Counted from the first letter of the stretch, positions 25,101 to 33,942 are shown. The stretch is DNA of 64,000 bases from Psychrobacillus sp044762855 (GCF_044762855.1 NZ_JBIWFB010000006.1:62001-126000); one strand, 5' to 3'. A program made the numbers and translations. The notes: generated from the letters alone by a model not told the origin.

Positions 25101-25601
25101 ATGAACAATTTATCAACAACCACTTTAACAATGACAAGAACATTTGACGTAGCCCCAGAGCGAGTTTTTGATGCATGGCTGAACCCTGAGATGATGAGAA
25201 AATGGTTTTTTACATTGGAGGGGACAAACAAGGTTGCACAAAATAATCCTCAAGTAGGGGGAACTTGGGAAATCGTCGATCATCGAGGTGGTCAAGATTA
25301 CCGAGCAATTGGAGAATATCTTGAAATAGATCCTCCTCAAAAATTGGTATTTACTTTTAAAATGCCTCAATTTAGTGAATTAGAAGATATAATTACGGTA
25401 GAGCTAAAAGAACTTCCCCAAGGCTGCGAAATGACATTTTCACAAAAGATTCATGTTGCACATGAAGAAAATTGGACAGAATCTGATATTGAGAAAGCGC
25501 TAGGAGAATATCATGATGGATCGGAACATGGTTGGAATTTAATGTTCATGGGATTGAAAGAATTACTTGAAACAGGAAAAATTAGTTATACAGGTCAATA
25601 A
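25101..25601 (+). CDS. SRPBCC (AHSA1-like) protein
   Basis: 166 residues. TRTFDVAPERVFDAWLNPEMMRKWFF is the START-like AHSA1 opening, GGTWEIVDHRGG and the C-terminal GSEHGWNLMFMGLKELLE complete the fold. These proteins have a hydrophobic cavity of unknown ligand and are commonly encoded with an ArsR-type repressor. AAAGGAG precedes the ATG; a terminator follows. Confidence 0.88.
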   Translation: MNNLSTTTLTMTRTFDVAPERVFDAWLNPEMMRKWFFTLEGTNKVAQNNPQVGGTWEIVDHRGGQDYRAIGEYLEIDPPQKLVFTFKMPQFSELEDIITVELKELPQGCEMTFSQKIHVAHEENWTESDIEKALGEYHDGSEHGWNLMFMGLKELLETGKISYTGQ

Positions 25602-25614
25602 TATAGTTTAATAA

Positions 25615-25650
25615 TAGCCGCATTTTCTGACTGGAAAATGCGGCTATTTG
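25615..25650 (+). terminator. Intrinsic terminator
   Basis: ATAGCCGCATTTTC pairs with GGAAAATGCGGCTAT (one G-U) around TGACT. Confidence 0.8.
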
Positions 25651-25815
25651 TTATGCTCTAGGAAATTGTAAAATCTATGGTGTATGAATACGTATCTCCA
25701 AATCACACAAAGAATGTAACTTACTTCTATTTAAACGTGATATAGAGATAATGCGCTGCAGCAAAAATCAATAAAAATTGCATACTTATGTAGAGACGAT
25801 ATTAACAATAAGTGG

Positions 25816-25878
25816 TTGAACAAGACAATATACATCTTGAAGGCAACAAAATACCTCTCGAACACGACAAACCTGTCT
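25816..25878. repeat. 21-nt tandem array (TTGAAC-GACAA units)
   Basis: TTGAACAAGACAATA, TTGAAGGCAACAAAA and TCGAACACGACAAAC begin at 25816, 25837 and 25858, exactly 21 bp apart. Confidence 0.6.
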
Positions 25879-25987
25879 AGCAGATGCCGGACAGGCGAGT
25901 TTGAAGGGCTTTCAGGGTTGGTGTTACCATTATATGTAAAAGTGGTAGCTGTTTAACTCCGAGTAAACTTGCTATTGTAAGAATTAA

Positions 25988-26134
25988 TCGCTTTCGTGGG
26001 AGATTTAGTTGCTCTCATACTTGATTTAGTCGCTCTCAGACTAAAACTAGTTGCTTTCAATGACCAGTTAGTTGCTCTAAGCCATTTACTGCATGCTCTA
26101 CATGAAAAGATGATTGTTTTAAGCCAGATGATAC
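25988..26134. repeat. 21-nt tandem array, seven units
   Basis: Units starting TCGCTTTC, TTGCTCTC, TCGCTCTC, TTGCTTTC, TTGCTCTA, ATGCTCTA and TTGTTTTA begin at 25988, 26009, 26030, 26051, 26072, 26093 and 26114. The period never deviates from 21 bp although the unit tails diverge; the first four units end in TTAG or CTAG. Two more decayed units (TTGCT at 25969, TAGCT at 25946) precede it off-register. Confidence 0.75.
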
Positions 26135-26159
26135 TGAAAAAGTAAGCAAGTTCTACTGA

Positions 26160-26276
26160 TTTTCACAGCAGCCGGCGACTCCTGTGGGAAAAGCATGAGC
26201 CGCAGACCCCACAGGAGCGCTAGCGACGAGGAGGCTAAGGCCATGCCCACGGAAAGCGTCCGGTTGCTGCGAAAAT
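26160..26276. repeat. Stem-ended intergenic repeat of about 117 bp
   Basis: Ends TTTTCACAGCAGCCGG and CCGGTTGCTGCGAAAA are near-perfect inverted repeats; an inner pair CTCCTGTGGG / CCCACAGGAG lies within. GC content is well above the neighbourhood. It resembles a dispersed intergenic repeat often met in Bacillaceae genomes; no transposase is encoded. Confidence 0.65.
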
Positions 26277-26434
26277 CTCAGCGGATACTCCCTTGCCACA
26301 CATTATCCCCATATTGTATAAAATATCAAAGAGAATATAGTGAAGAAGACTAGATGGATATACTCTCACTCGCTCCTTAAAGAACTGTTTATGGTACAAT
26401 ATACTATACATATGTACGAGGAAGGAAGTTCGTT

Positions 26435-26662
26435 GTGAAAAAGTCGAAAGTTGTCATTCCGATTATGGTCGTGGTAGCAATACTCGCTACATGGATACTG
26501 AAGGACCATACGGATGTACCGATTCTCCATAAGGTCCTTATTACAATAGGTGCTTGTATAATGTCGGGAGGACTTGGCTACATATTACTAAAACCTGACG
26601 TTCAAAAAGTTGACCCAAAACCAAATCTGCAACAAACAAACAAAAAGGGAAGCAGAAAGTAA
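26435..26662 (+). CDS. Small membrane protein of unknown function
   Basis: 75 residues from a GTG with gaaggaag upstream. Two hydrophobic helices (about 6-22 and 32-52) and a charged, Lys-rich cytoplasmic tail. I do not recognise a family. It stands 40 bp before recQ in the same direction and may be cotranscribed with it. Confidence 0.65.
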   Translation: MKKSKVVIPIMVVVAILATWILKDHTDVPILHKVLITIGACIMSGGLGYILLKPDVQKVDPKPNLQQTNKKGSRK

Positions 26663-26702
26663 TCTGTTTTCCTTTTTTCTTAAATAGATAGGAGGTACAA
26701 GA

Positions 26703-28469
26703 ATGCTCGAAAATGCTCGTCAATTATTACAAAATTATTTTGGATACGATTCCTTTCGAGAAGGACAAGAAACAATTATTAAATACGTATTAAACAGTCA
26801 TTCAAGTCTTTGTGTTATGCCTACAGGAGGCGGAAAGTCACTTTGTTATCAAATCCCCTCTCTACTGTTAGATGGAACTACTATTGTTATTTCCCCGCTT
26901 ATTTCCCTTATGAAAGATCAAGTAGATACTTTAGTGCAAGCAGGCATTTCTGCAACTTTCATCAACAGTACATTAACTGCAGAAGAAGTAAGAGAAACGA
27001 TGGAAGAAGTGCAAAATGGACAGTATCGTTTACTATATATAGCACCTGAACGATTAGAATCTCAAAGCTTTTTAAACCAATTAAAACGTGTCAAAGTACC
27101 ATTAATCGCAGTCGATGAAGCGCATTGTATTTCTCAATGGGGGCATGATTTCAGACCAAGCTACCGTGCAATCCATAGACTTAAGGACGTATTTGAAGTA
27201 GAACCGGTCGTACTTGCATTAACAGCGACGGCAACTCCAGAAGTTCGTGCAGATATATGTAGATTGCTTCAAATTAATGAAGATAGCACAGTGATTACAG
27301 GATTTGCACGTACCAATTTAACTTTTTCTGTCGTACTTGGACAAGATAAAACTAAATTCCTGAAAGATTTTATTAAAAAGAATGCGCAAGAAGTAGGGAT
27401 TATTTACGCGGCAACAAGAAAAACGGTGGATCAGCTATATGAATTGCTAAATAAAGCCGGAGTGCGCACCGCAAAGTACCATGCAGGGCTACCTGAAGCA
27501 TTTCGCAATAAAGAGCAGGAGCGTTTTCTAACGGATGAAGCACAAGTGATGGTAGCAACAAATGCGTTTGGAATGGGTATTGATAAATCGAATGTTAGAT
27601 ACGTCATTCATTATCAACTTCCGAAAAATATGGAGAGTTATTATCAAGAAGCCGGAAGAGCTGGACGAGATGGTCTACCTAGTGAATGTGTTGTGTTATA
27701 TGCATCCCAAGACGTACAAACCCAACGTTTTTTAATCGACCAAGCATTGGATCGAGACCGAATTCCAGGGGAGTTAGAGAAGCTACAAGGGATGGTCGAT
27801 TATTGTCATACGGAAAATTGTTTACAGCAGTTTATCGTGACTTATTTTGGAGAACCAGACGCGAAAGCTTGCGGACGCTGTGCAAACTGTACAGATTCAA
27901 GGGAAGTACAAGATGTTACAAAAGAAGTACAAATGGTATTATCCTGTGTTGTTCGTATGGGGCAGAAGTTTGGAAAAACGATTACAGCACAAGTACTGAC
28001 AGGTTCACAAAACAAAAAAGTGATAGATTTCGGCTTTACGAAGTTATCTACTTATGGAATATTAAAAGACCAGTCTTTAAAAGAAGTATCGGGATTAATG
28101 GAGTTTATGATTTCAGAAGGGATTCTATTAGTAAATCACGGTAGTTTGCCGACGATATATGTATCGGATAAAGGAAAAGATGTATTACTTGGAAAAAGAC
28201 AAGTAATGCGTAAAGGAGTAGCGGTAACAAAACAAATTGCGAAAAGCGATCCATTATTTGAAAGTTTAAGAGTACTTCGGAAAAAAATTGCGGACGAAGC
28301 AGGTGTACCACCGTTTGTTATTTTTTCTGATAAAACACTGCAAGATATGTGTGTAAAGCGTCCGCAAACCGAAGAACAATTTTTAGAAGTGCACGGCGTA
28401 GGTGCAAATAAACGAGATAAGTACGGAAAAGCCTTCCTTGAAGAAATTAACCGTTATACCACTGTATAG
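26703..28469 (+). CDS. recQ: ATP-dependent DNA helicase RecQ
   Basis: 588 residues. Walker A TGGGKS (41-46), DEAH box in AVDEAHCISQWGHDFRP, TATATP, QEAGRAGRDG (motif VI), then the RecQ zinc-binding region (CHTENC ... CGRCANC), winged helix and a C-terminal HRDC domain (about 510-588). A 3'-5' helicase in recombination and fork repair. AGGAGG precedes the ATG. Its last 16 bp overlap the convergent DUF2187 gene. Confidence 0.95.
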   Translation: MLENARQLLQNYFGYDSFREGQETIIKYVLNSHSSLCVMPTGGGKSLCYQIPSLLLDGTTIVISPLISLMKDQVDTLVQAGISATFINSTLTAEEVRETMEEVQNGQYRLLYIAPERLESQSFLNQLKRVKVPLIAVDEAHCISQWGHDFRPSYRAIHRLKDVFEVEPVVLALTATATPEVRADICRLLQINEDSTVITGFARTNLTFSVVLGQDKTKFLKDFIKKNAQEVGIIYAATRKTVDQLYELLNKAGVRTAKYHAGLPEAFRNKEQERFLTDEAQVMVATNAFGMGIDKSNVRYVIHYQLPKNMESYYQEAGRAGRDGLPSECVVLYASQDVQTQRFLIDQALDRDRIPGELEKLQGMVDYCHTENCLQQFIVTYFGEPDAKACGRCANCTDSREVQDVTKEVQMVLSCVVRMGQKFGKTITAQVLTGSQNKKVIDFGFTKLSTYGILKDQSLKEVSGLMEFMISEGILLVNHGSLPTIYVSDKGKDVLLGKRQVMRKGVAVTKQIAKSDPLFESLRVLRKKIADEAGVPPFVIFSDKTLQDMCVKRPQTEEQFLEVHGVGANKRDKYGKAFLEEINRYTTV

Positions 28470-28675
28470 TTTTTATGTGACACTACTGTTAAATTGGAAG
28501 GAACATTGATCTTTTTCGCATCTTCCGTCGATATTTCGACAATAACAGAGTGTTCTAAAATTTTGAAAATAGTACCTTGTACTTCACAATCATTACGAGT
28601 AAAAGAGATCTTCTCATCAATTTTCCGTGCTGCTACGAAGTCTGAAACTTCTTTTGGTTGTCGTTGGAAACTCAT
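28454..28675 (-). CDS. DUF2187 (YkvS-like) small protein
   Basis: 73 residues. A small KOW-like beta fold is suggested by KISFTRNDCEVQGTIFKI and HSVIVEIS, ending in VVSHKNYTVV, which matches the DUF2187/YkvS family of unknown function. It converges on recQ with a 16-bp 3' overlap. The upstream start at 28675 is a plain ATG; ribosome site is weak. Confidence 0.7.
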   Translation of the reverse strand: MSFQRQPKEVSDFVAARKIDEKISFTRNDCEVQGTIFKILEHSVIVEISTEDAKKINVPSNLTVVSHKNYTVV

Positions 28676-28881
28676 GTATCTGCCTCTATTCTAGTTTTTT
28701 TACGCAAATAGCGATACTTCTATTATAACATAAATAAACTATTAAAATGCTTGATAGGGATTATTAGATGTAATTGGTAGTAAGCTTTGGAAAAAATCAG
28801 TGGACAGCAAGGTGCAATTTTTACTTTCAGAAATTATTGGATATGATAATGTTAAGAAATTGATTGTAGGGAGGAATCTAC

Positions 28882-29181
28882 ATGAATTTAATCGAAACGC
28901 CGTACTTATTAGAAGAAAAAGAGAAGCATGTGTCGAAAGTGGTTCAAATGGACAACCATCAAGTGATGAATATTCAATTGCGAACAGGAGAAGAAATAAA
29001 AGAGCATGATGCAAAAGAATATGTTTTAATTGTTGTAAGAAAAGGCAAAGTATTGTTTACAGTAGAAGGCGTGGAACAACTAGTAACGACAGAACATATC
29101 CTTCACATGAATCCACTAGAAAAACATGCATTAAAAGCAGTAGAAGATGCGGATATAATCGTTATTAAAATTGGAAATTAA
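28882..29181 (+). CDS. Small cupin-domain protein
   Basis: 99 residues behind gggagg. MNIQLRTGEEIKEHDAKEYVLIVVRKGKVLFTVEG and the following NPLEKHALKA show a single cupin barrel; motif 1 retains one His and Glu but is short of the full metal set. Similar stand-alone cupins have no fixed function. The next gene follows by 16 bp, so the two are likely cotranscribed. Confidence 0.75.
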   Translation: MNLIETPYLLEEKEKHVSKVVQMDNHQVMNIQLRTGEEIKEHDAKEYVLIVVRKGKVLFTVEGVEQLVTTEHILHMNPLEKHALKAVEDADIIVIKIGN

Positions 29182-29197
29182 GAGGAGACTATGCATA

Positions 29198-30634
29198 GTG
29201 CATTTTAACGAACTAACATTAGACGAAAAGATTTTACAAGCAATCGAACAATTAGGTTATACAGAACCAACAGAAGTGCAACAGAAGGTCATTCCAGTTG
29301 CTCTAAAAAAACAAGACATTTTAGTGAAATCAAAAACAGGTAGCGGAAAAACAGCAGCTTTTGCAACACCACTATGTGAACTAGTCGAGTGGGAAGAAAA
29401 CAAACCACAAGCATTAGTATTAACACCAACAAGAGAATTAGCTGTTCAAGTACAAGAAGACATTACGAATATCGGTCGTTATAAGCGTATAAAAGGATTT
29501 GCCCTATACGGCAAATCACCATTTGCAAAACAGAAGCTAGCATTAAAACAAAAAACACATATCGTTGTTGGAACTCCAGGTCGTGTGCTAGATCATATCG
29601 AAAAAGGGACACTAGATGTATCCAAAATTGAATATCTAGTTATTGATGAAGCCGATGAAATGCTGAATATGGGCTTTTTAGAGCAAGTTACATCAATCAT
29701 TAAATTACTTCCCACAAAACGCACAACAATGTTGTTTTCAGCTACTTTATCTGATGAGATCAAAAAGTTGAGTAGTAAGTATATGAAGCAACCCGTTTCG
29801 ATTGAAATCGATGTTGCCGAAGAAAATGCTCCGGATATTGAGCATGTGAAGTATGTAGTGCAGGAAGAACTTAAGCTTTCATTCCTCGAAAAACTAACGA
29901 TTATTGAAAACCCTGACAGTTGTATCATCTTTTGTCGTACAAAAGAACGTGTGGAACAACTTGTAGATATATTAGATGAAAAAGGATATACGGCAGATAA
30001 AATTCATGGCGGCATGATGCAAGAAGACCGCTTTGAAGTAATGGATGATTTTCGGAGAGGTGATTTCCGCTATTTAATCGCTACGGACGTTGCGGCTCGA
30101 GGAATTGATATTGAAGACATCACGCATGTTGTTCATTATGATGTGCCACTTGAACAAGAAAGCTATGTGCATAGGACAGGTCGTACAGGTCGTGCTGGTC
30201 GTAGCGGGAAATCGATTATGCTTGCAACACCATATGAAGATAAATTTGTAAAAGAAATCGAAAGCTTTATTGGTTTCGAAATTCCAACTGGTCCCGAATT
30301 ATCTGTTGAAGCAGTAGCGAAAAATCGATCTGCCTTTGATTTGAAAATGCAAGAACAGCCAGAAATAAAAAAATCAAAAAGCGAACAATTAAACGCCAAT
30401 ATCACCAAACTATATTTCAATGGTGGTAAGAAGAAAAAGCTCCGTGCAGTAGATTTCGTTGGTACCATTGCCAAAATAAATGGCGTGTCTGCAGATGACA
30501 TCGGAATCATCACGATTCAAGACAATGTAACTTATGTAGAAATTCTAAATGGCAAAGGTCCACTTGTATTAAAAACGATGCGAAACACAACGGTTAAAGG
30601 TAAGCAACTAAAGGTGCATATCGCACATAAATAG
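29198..30634 (+). CDS. dbpA: DEAD-box RNA helicase, DbpA/YxiN type
   Basis: About 478 residues from GTG 29198, 10 nt after agaggag; the frame is open from 29171 but that start overlaps the ribosome site. Helicase motifs: Q motif PTEVQQKVIP, I KTGSGKT, Ia PTRELA, II DEAD, III SAT, VI HRTGRTGRAGRSG. The last 80 residues (ITKLYFNGGKKKKLRAVDFVGTIAKI) form the DbpA RNA-binding domain that targets the 23S rRNA peptidyl-transferase hairpin in E. coli DbpA and B. subtilis YxiN. Role: ribosome assembly. Confidence 0.9.
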   Translation: MHFNELTLDEKILQAIEQLGYTEPTEVQQKVIPVALKKQDILVKSKTGSGKTAAFATPLCELVEWEENKPQALVLTPTRELAVQVQEDITNIGRYKRIKGFALYGKSPFAKQKLALKQKTHIVVGTPGRVLDHIEKGTLDVSKIEYLVIDEADEMLNMGFLEQVTSIIKLLPTKRTTMLFSATLSDEIKKLSSKYMKQPVSIEIDVAEENAPDIEHVKYVVQEELKLSFLEKLTIIENPDSCIIFCRTKERVEQLVDILDEKGYTADKIHGGMMQEDRFEVMDDFRRGDFRYLIATDVAARGIDIEDITHVVHYDVPLEQESYVHRTGRTGRAGRSGKSIMLATPYEDKFVKEIESFIGFEIPTGPELSVEAVAKNRSAFDLKMQEQPEIKKSKSEQLNANITKLYFNGGKKKKLRAVDFVGTIAKINGVSADDIGIITIQDNVTYVEILNGKGPLVLKTMRNTTVKGKQLKVHIAHK

Positions 30635-30694
30635 TAGCGGGTGCCACATAACTAGTGGCGAACACCACATAACAATTAGTGACCACCACATAAA
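30623..30694. repeat. 21-nt tandem array growing from a gene's 3' end
   Basis: GCACATAA at 30623 (inside the last codons of the helicase) and CCACATAA at 30644, 30665 and 30686 are each 21 bp apart; the units also share TAG-TGGCGAACA-like tails. Confidence 0.7.
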
Positions 30695-30727
30695 CGAGCT
30701 TGGGGCTATTTAAACCCCAAGCTCGTT
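30692..30727. terminator. Bidirectional terminator
   Basis: AAACGAGCTTGGGG and its complement around CTATTTA. Serves the helicase and, overlapping its stop, the convergent NUDIX gene. Confidence 0.85.
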
Positions 30728-31153
30728 TTCAATAAATGCTCGATAAGATGGCAATATACCATCTGGTAAATTATTTGGTTGAAAAAATTGAAGACTGCGT
30801 GATTCAATCCCGTCGGGAGAAAGTTTTCCTTTGTATTCTTTCGTTTTGTAAACCGTCGTTACAGAATAAAACTTATCTCCATTAGGTTTTTCCATGAAAT
30901 ATTCTGGGCCGGAATACACATGACATAATTTTAATTCTCCAATATGTAATCCCGTCTCCTCTAAAACTTCGCGACGAGCAGTATCTTCTAAGCTTTCTCC
31001 AAGCTCCATCAATCCACCAGGTAAACCGTAAACTCCAAGTTCCCTTTCTTGCAATAGCACTTCCTCATTGCTATTCAAAATGAGTACAACGGAGCCTGGA
31101 AGTATTAGCGGACGATGGCCGACATATTTTCGAAGTTCCTTATAATATTCCAT
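30710..31153 (-). CDS. NUDIX hydrolase
   Basis: 147 residues. The Nudix box begins at GGLMELGESLEDTARREVLEETG (about residues 45-67), giving the full G-x5-E-x7-REVxEETG pattern for Mg-dependent cleavage of nucleoside diphosphates linked to another group. The N-terminus YVGHRPLILPGSVVLILN fits the YjhB/ADP-ribose-type subgroup. Substrate unknown. Convergent with the helicase. Confidence 0.9.
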   Translation of the reverse strand: MEYYKELRKYVGHRPLILPGSVVLILNSNEEVLLQERELGVYGLPGGLMELGESLEDTARREVLEETGLHIGELKLCHVYSGPEYFMEKPNGDKFYSVTTVYKTKEYKGKLSPDGIESRSLQFFQPNNLPDGILPSYRAFIENELGV

Positions 31154-31289
31154 TCGCTGTATCCTTTCTAAGATAAGATTTTAATATTAGTTTAAAGCAA
31201 AAAATGGTAAGATACATAATAATGTGAAACTTCTAAGATAGGGAATCGTATAACCTATGAGTGAGTAAAAAGTAAGGATGTGAACGTCG

Positions 31290-32369
31290 GTGACAAATAA
31301 GCGCTGGTTTCAAATAGGCGTAGCAATACTATTGACATTATTAATTATTTTTATGTTTATGAAAGTAAAAAGTATTTTTTCACCATTAGTAATTATCGGG
31401 CAAACGATCTTTATGCCGTTATTGATAGGAGGCGTTTTGTTTTATTTAACAAGACCGCTTTTAAAATGGTTAGAGTCGGTAAAGTTCCCAAGATGGGCTA
31501 GTATACTGTCTGTATTTGTTGTAATTGGAATAGTTGGATGGGGTTTTTATGGATTAGTCGGCCCACCTTTAACAAAACAAGTAAATACGCTTGTAGAAAA
31601 TACACCAGAAATTGTATCGGAAGTTCAGCAATTTTCGAAGTATTTCACTGAAGACCAAGAGCGTTTTCCTGAATTTCTACAAAAGACCATAACAGAAGTG
31701 TCGGGTAAGGTTGATACAATTGCCGTTGGTGCTGGAACTTTATTGATCAAGTTTATCCAAAACGTATTCCAAGGAGTTTTCTTATTCGTCCTTGTGCCAT
31801 TTTTCCTTGTGTATATGTTGAAGGATCATGAAAAATTTGCTCCTTTTGTAGCGAGTTTTTTTAAAGGAGATAAGAAAACTTGGATGCGCAAAACATTAGC
31901 TGATATTGATGATGTATTACGTTCCTATATTCAAGGTCAACTATTTGTCAGCTTTTTAGTTGGTGTTATGTTATTCATCGGTTATTACGTGATAGGACTT
32001 AAATATGCTTTATTGCTAGGTGTATTTGGAATGATGATGAATGTTATTCCATTTTTAGGACCTTATATTGCGCTTGTACCAGCACTTATAATTGCATTTT
32101 TACAAGAGCCAAAGATGGCGATTTATGTAGCGATTATTATGCTCGTTTCGCAGCAAATTGAAAGTAATCTTATTACGCCGAATGTGATGGGAAAATCCTT
32201 AGATATTCATCCTTTGACTGTTATTACAATTATTTTAGCAGCGGGTAATATTGCGGGACTATGGGGAATTATTTTAGGGGTTCCGACTTATGCAGTCATA
32301 AAAGCGATATTGAAAAATATTTATGCACACCGAGGAGAAATTAAAGACGCCGCAACGGAGTCCGTATAA
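31290..32369 (+). CDS. AI-2E-family membrane transporter
   Basis: 359 residues, GTG start. Eight or so membrane helices grouped as three N-terminal, a soluble helical part (about 85-145) and five C-terminal, with the family stretches GPPLTKQV, VPFFLVYMLKD, GVFGMMMNVIPFLGPYI and QQIESNLITPNVMGKSLDIHPL. These proteins are described as AI-2 exporters or Na+/H+ antiporters; the substrate here is unknown. The next gene starts immediately after its stop. Confidence 0.88.
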   Translation: MTNKRWFQIGVAILLTLLIIFMFMKVKSIFSPLVIIGQTIFMPLLIGGVLFYLTRPLLKWLESVKFPRWASILSVFVVIGIVGWGFYGLVGPPLTKQVNTLVENTPEIVSEVQQFSKYFTEDQERFPEFLQKTITEVSGKVDTIAVGAGTLLIKFIQNVFQGVFLFVLVPFFLVYMLKDHEKFAPFVASFFKGDKKTWMRKTLADIDDVLRSYIQGQLFVSFLVGVMLFIGYYVIGLKYALLLGVFGMMMNVIPFLGPYIALVPALIIAFLQEPKMAIYVAIIMLVSQQIESNLITPNVMGKSLDIHPLTVITIILAAGNIAGLWGIILGVPTYAVIKAILKNIYAHRGEIKDAATESV

Positions 32370-32834
32370 ATGGATAATAACCTAGCGTTTAAATCTAAAA
32401 GGGATAAAACTTTTTTTAGAATGATTATAGCGGCAATTGTAGTTGTGGCATTAGTAACACTTGTGCCGGCAATATATGAATTATTTTTTACAGTAGAAGG
32501 AGATATGCTCGCTGTTATTATTACTACCATCCTATTTTTACTATGCGCTGGTTTTATTGTTTGGATTTCTTTTGATATTGAATATACCTTTACAGAAAAT
32601 CACTTATTTGTACGTGGTGGACCTTTTCGCAGCAAAATCTCGTATGAAGATATAACTAAAGTAAATCCAACGTCGAATATTCTTGTTGGATACCGAGTTC
32701 TTTCTTCCAAGGATGCTTTAGAAATTCATTATAAAAAAGCGCTATTGAGAAGTGTCATTATTTCACCTGAAAAGCAAGAATTATTTTTACAGGTTTTAGT
32801 AGAAAAAGCACCACATATTCATCGGATGAAATGA
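32370..32834 (+). CDS. Membrane protein with PH-like domain (bPH_4/DUF1200 type)
   Basis: 154 residues: two membrane helices (about 15-35, 45-65) followed by a bacterial PH-like beta domain (YTFTENHLFVRGGPFRSKISYEDITKV). Similar to B. subtilis YyaB. Function unknown. TAAATG junction with the upstream transporter shows cotranscription. Confidence 0.8.
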   Translation: MDNNLAFKSKRDKTFFRMIIAAIVVVALVTLVPAIYELFFTVEGDMLAVIITTILFLLCAGFIVWISFDIEYTFTENHLFVRGGPFRSKISYEDITKVNPTSNILVGYRVLSSKDALEIHYKKALLRSVIISPEKQELFLQVLVEKAPHIHRMK

Positions 32835-32846
32835 GGGTTCTAGCTA

Positions 32847-33233
32847 ATGGATAAAGACAATTTCAATAAACCGAGTAACGATTTGATTGGGGATATTTTA
32901 AGAAATTATGAAAAAACGGGTGGTATGGACAATTTAAAAGGTCAAGGAAAACCATTACCAGACGATTATTTTTCGGAAGATATATTCCAACATTTTCAAA
33001 AGATAGCAAAGGATGCAGGCTTTAAACCTCACTGGCTAAAGCTACAGCACGCGATTCGGGATGAATTAAAAGATATAGCCGAAAAATACAAAAATGGACA
33101 AAAGGATGGTTTGCATTTTCGAGTAACGAAAGTGAATGAAAAAATAATAGAGTACAACAAATCATGTCCACCACCGATGCAAAAGGGTGTAGTTCGATTG
33201 GAAACAATCGATGTATCAAGTCAAATGTGGTAA
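32847..33233 (+). CDS. DUF1992 (DnaJC28-like) protein
   Basis: 128 residues. NPSNDLIGDILRNYEKTGGMDNLKGQGKPLP-type core, with the invariant GKGKPL variant GQGKPLPDDYF, is the DUF1992 domain also found in eukaryotic DnaJC28. No J domain is present. Function unknown; it is 12 bp after the PH-like gene and likely in the same operon. Confidence 0.8.
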   Translation: MDKDNFNKPSNDLIGDILRNYEKTGGMDNLKGQGKPLPDDYFSEDIFQHFQKIAKDAGFKPHWLKLQHAIRDELKDIAEKYKNGQKDGLHFRVTKVNEKIIEYNKSCPPPMQKGVVRLETIDVSSQMW

Positions 33234-33308
33234 ATAATTAGAGTTCTCATTTTAGTGAGAGCTCTTTTTTATATTGACGAGAAGATGCATTTTTTATATG
33301 ATAATTTT

Positions 33309-33337
33309 AGTTAACTTATTTGTTTATAAAGTTAACT
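33309..33337 (+). promoter_or_regulatory. BirA-type biotin operator of second bioY
   Basis: TTAACT (33311-33316), 13 bp, AGTTAA (33330-33335): an exact palindrome pair with the same spacing as the operator at 5645. Confidence 0.75.
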
Positions 33338-33359
33338 CATTGTGCAAAGGGGAAAAAAT

Positions 33360-33899
33360 ATGAGAAATGAACGGTTAAAAATGATGATTATTGCTGCGTT
33401 GTTTGCTGCAATTATAGCGGTTGCTGCACAAATAATTATTAATATTCCACCGGTTCCATTCACATTATTAACAATAGCAGTGATGTTAACGGCAACCATT
33501 TTAGGAGCAAAGTATGGGGCACTTGCTGTTGCAGTGTATGTATTGATGGGGGTTATTGGTATTCCCGTTTTTGCAGGGATGAAAGGCGGATTTGGAGTTG
33601 TGTTAGGTCCGACTGGTGGCTATATTGTCGCGATTATTCCCGCTGCATTGTTTATTGGCTGGTACTTAGAGAATTTTGGGTATACAAAAGTGCAAGCAAT
33701 TATCGCAAATATGATTGCTGTATTGATCATTTTAGTTCTTGGTTCCATTTGGTTGAAAGTTGCTGCTGATCTTCCATGGAATGGAGCATTCAAAGGTGGC
33801 ATGATTCCATTTATTGTGCCGGATCTAGTAAAAGCAATCGTAGCCGCGCTTATAGGAATACTCATTCGAAATCGCTTAGTTGCAGCAAAACTAATATAA
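33360..33899 (+). CDS. bioY: Biotin transporter subunit BioY, second copy
   Basis: 179 residues from ATG 33360, 8 nt after aaaggggg-type site. LFAAIIAVAAQIIINIPPVPFTLLTIAVML, GMKGGFGVVLGPTGGYIVA and VPDLVKAIVAALIG show the BioY fold and signature. Monocistronic, with BirA operator and terminator. It diverges from the first copy (5765), having no ECF genes beside it, so it presumably uses a shared ECF module. Confidence 0.92.
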   Translation: MRNERLKMMIIAALFAAIIAVAAQIIINIPPVPFTLLTIAVMLTATILGAKYGALAVAVYVLMGVIGIPVFAGMKGGFGVVLGPTGGYIVAIIPAALFIGWYLENFGYTKVQAIIANMIAVLIILVLGSIWLKVAADLPWNGAFKGGMIPFIVPDLVKAIVAALIGILIRNRLVAAKLI

Positions 33900-33905
33900 A
33901 AAAAC

Positions 33906-33937
33906 AACTTGCCTGAGAGGAGTCAGGCAAGTTTTTG
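33906..33937 (+). terminator. Intrinsic terminator after bioY
   Basis: AACTTGCCTGA and its complement around GAGGAG, ending in T5. Confidence 0.88.
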
Positions 33938-33942
33938 ATGTC

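Larger units (their letters stand above)
25602..26434. other. 833-bp intergenic region rich in repeats, no gene seen
   Basis: It holds a terminator (25615), two arrays with an exact 21-nt period (25816 and 25988) and a GC-richer stem-ended repeat (26160-26276). No reading frame with coding character was seen on either strand. Confidence 0.7.

Noticed and set aside
25988..26134. CRISPR-like array
   Set aside because: Units are contiguous 21-mers without unique spacers; no cas genes in the window.
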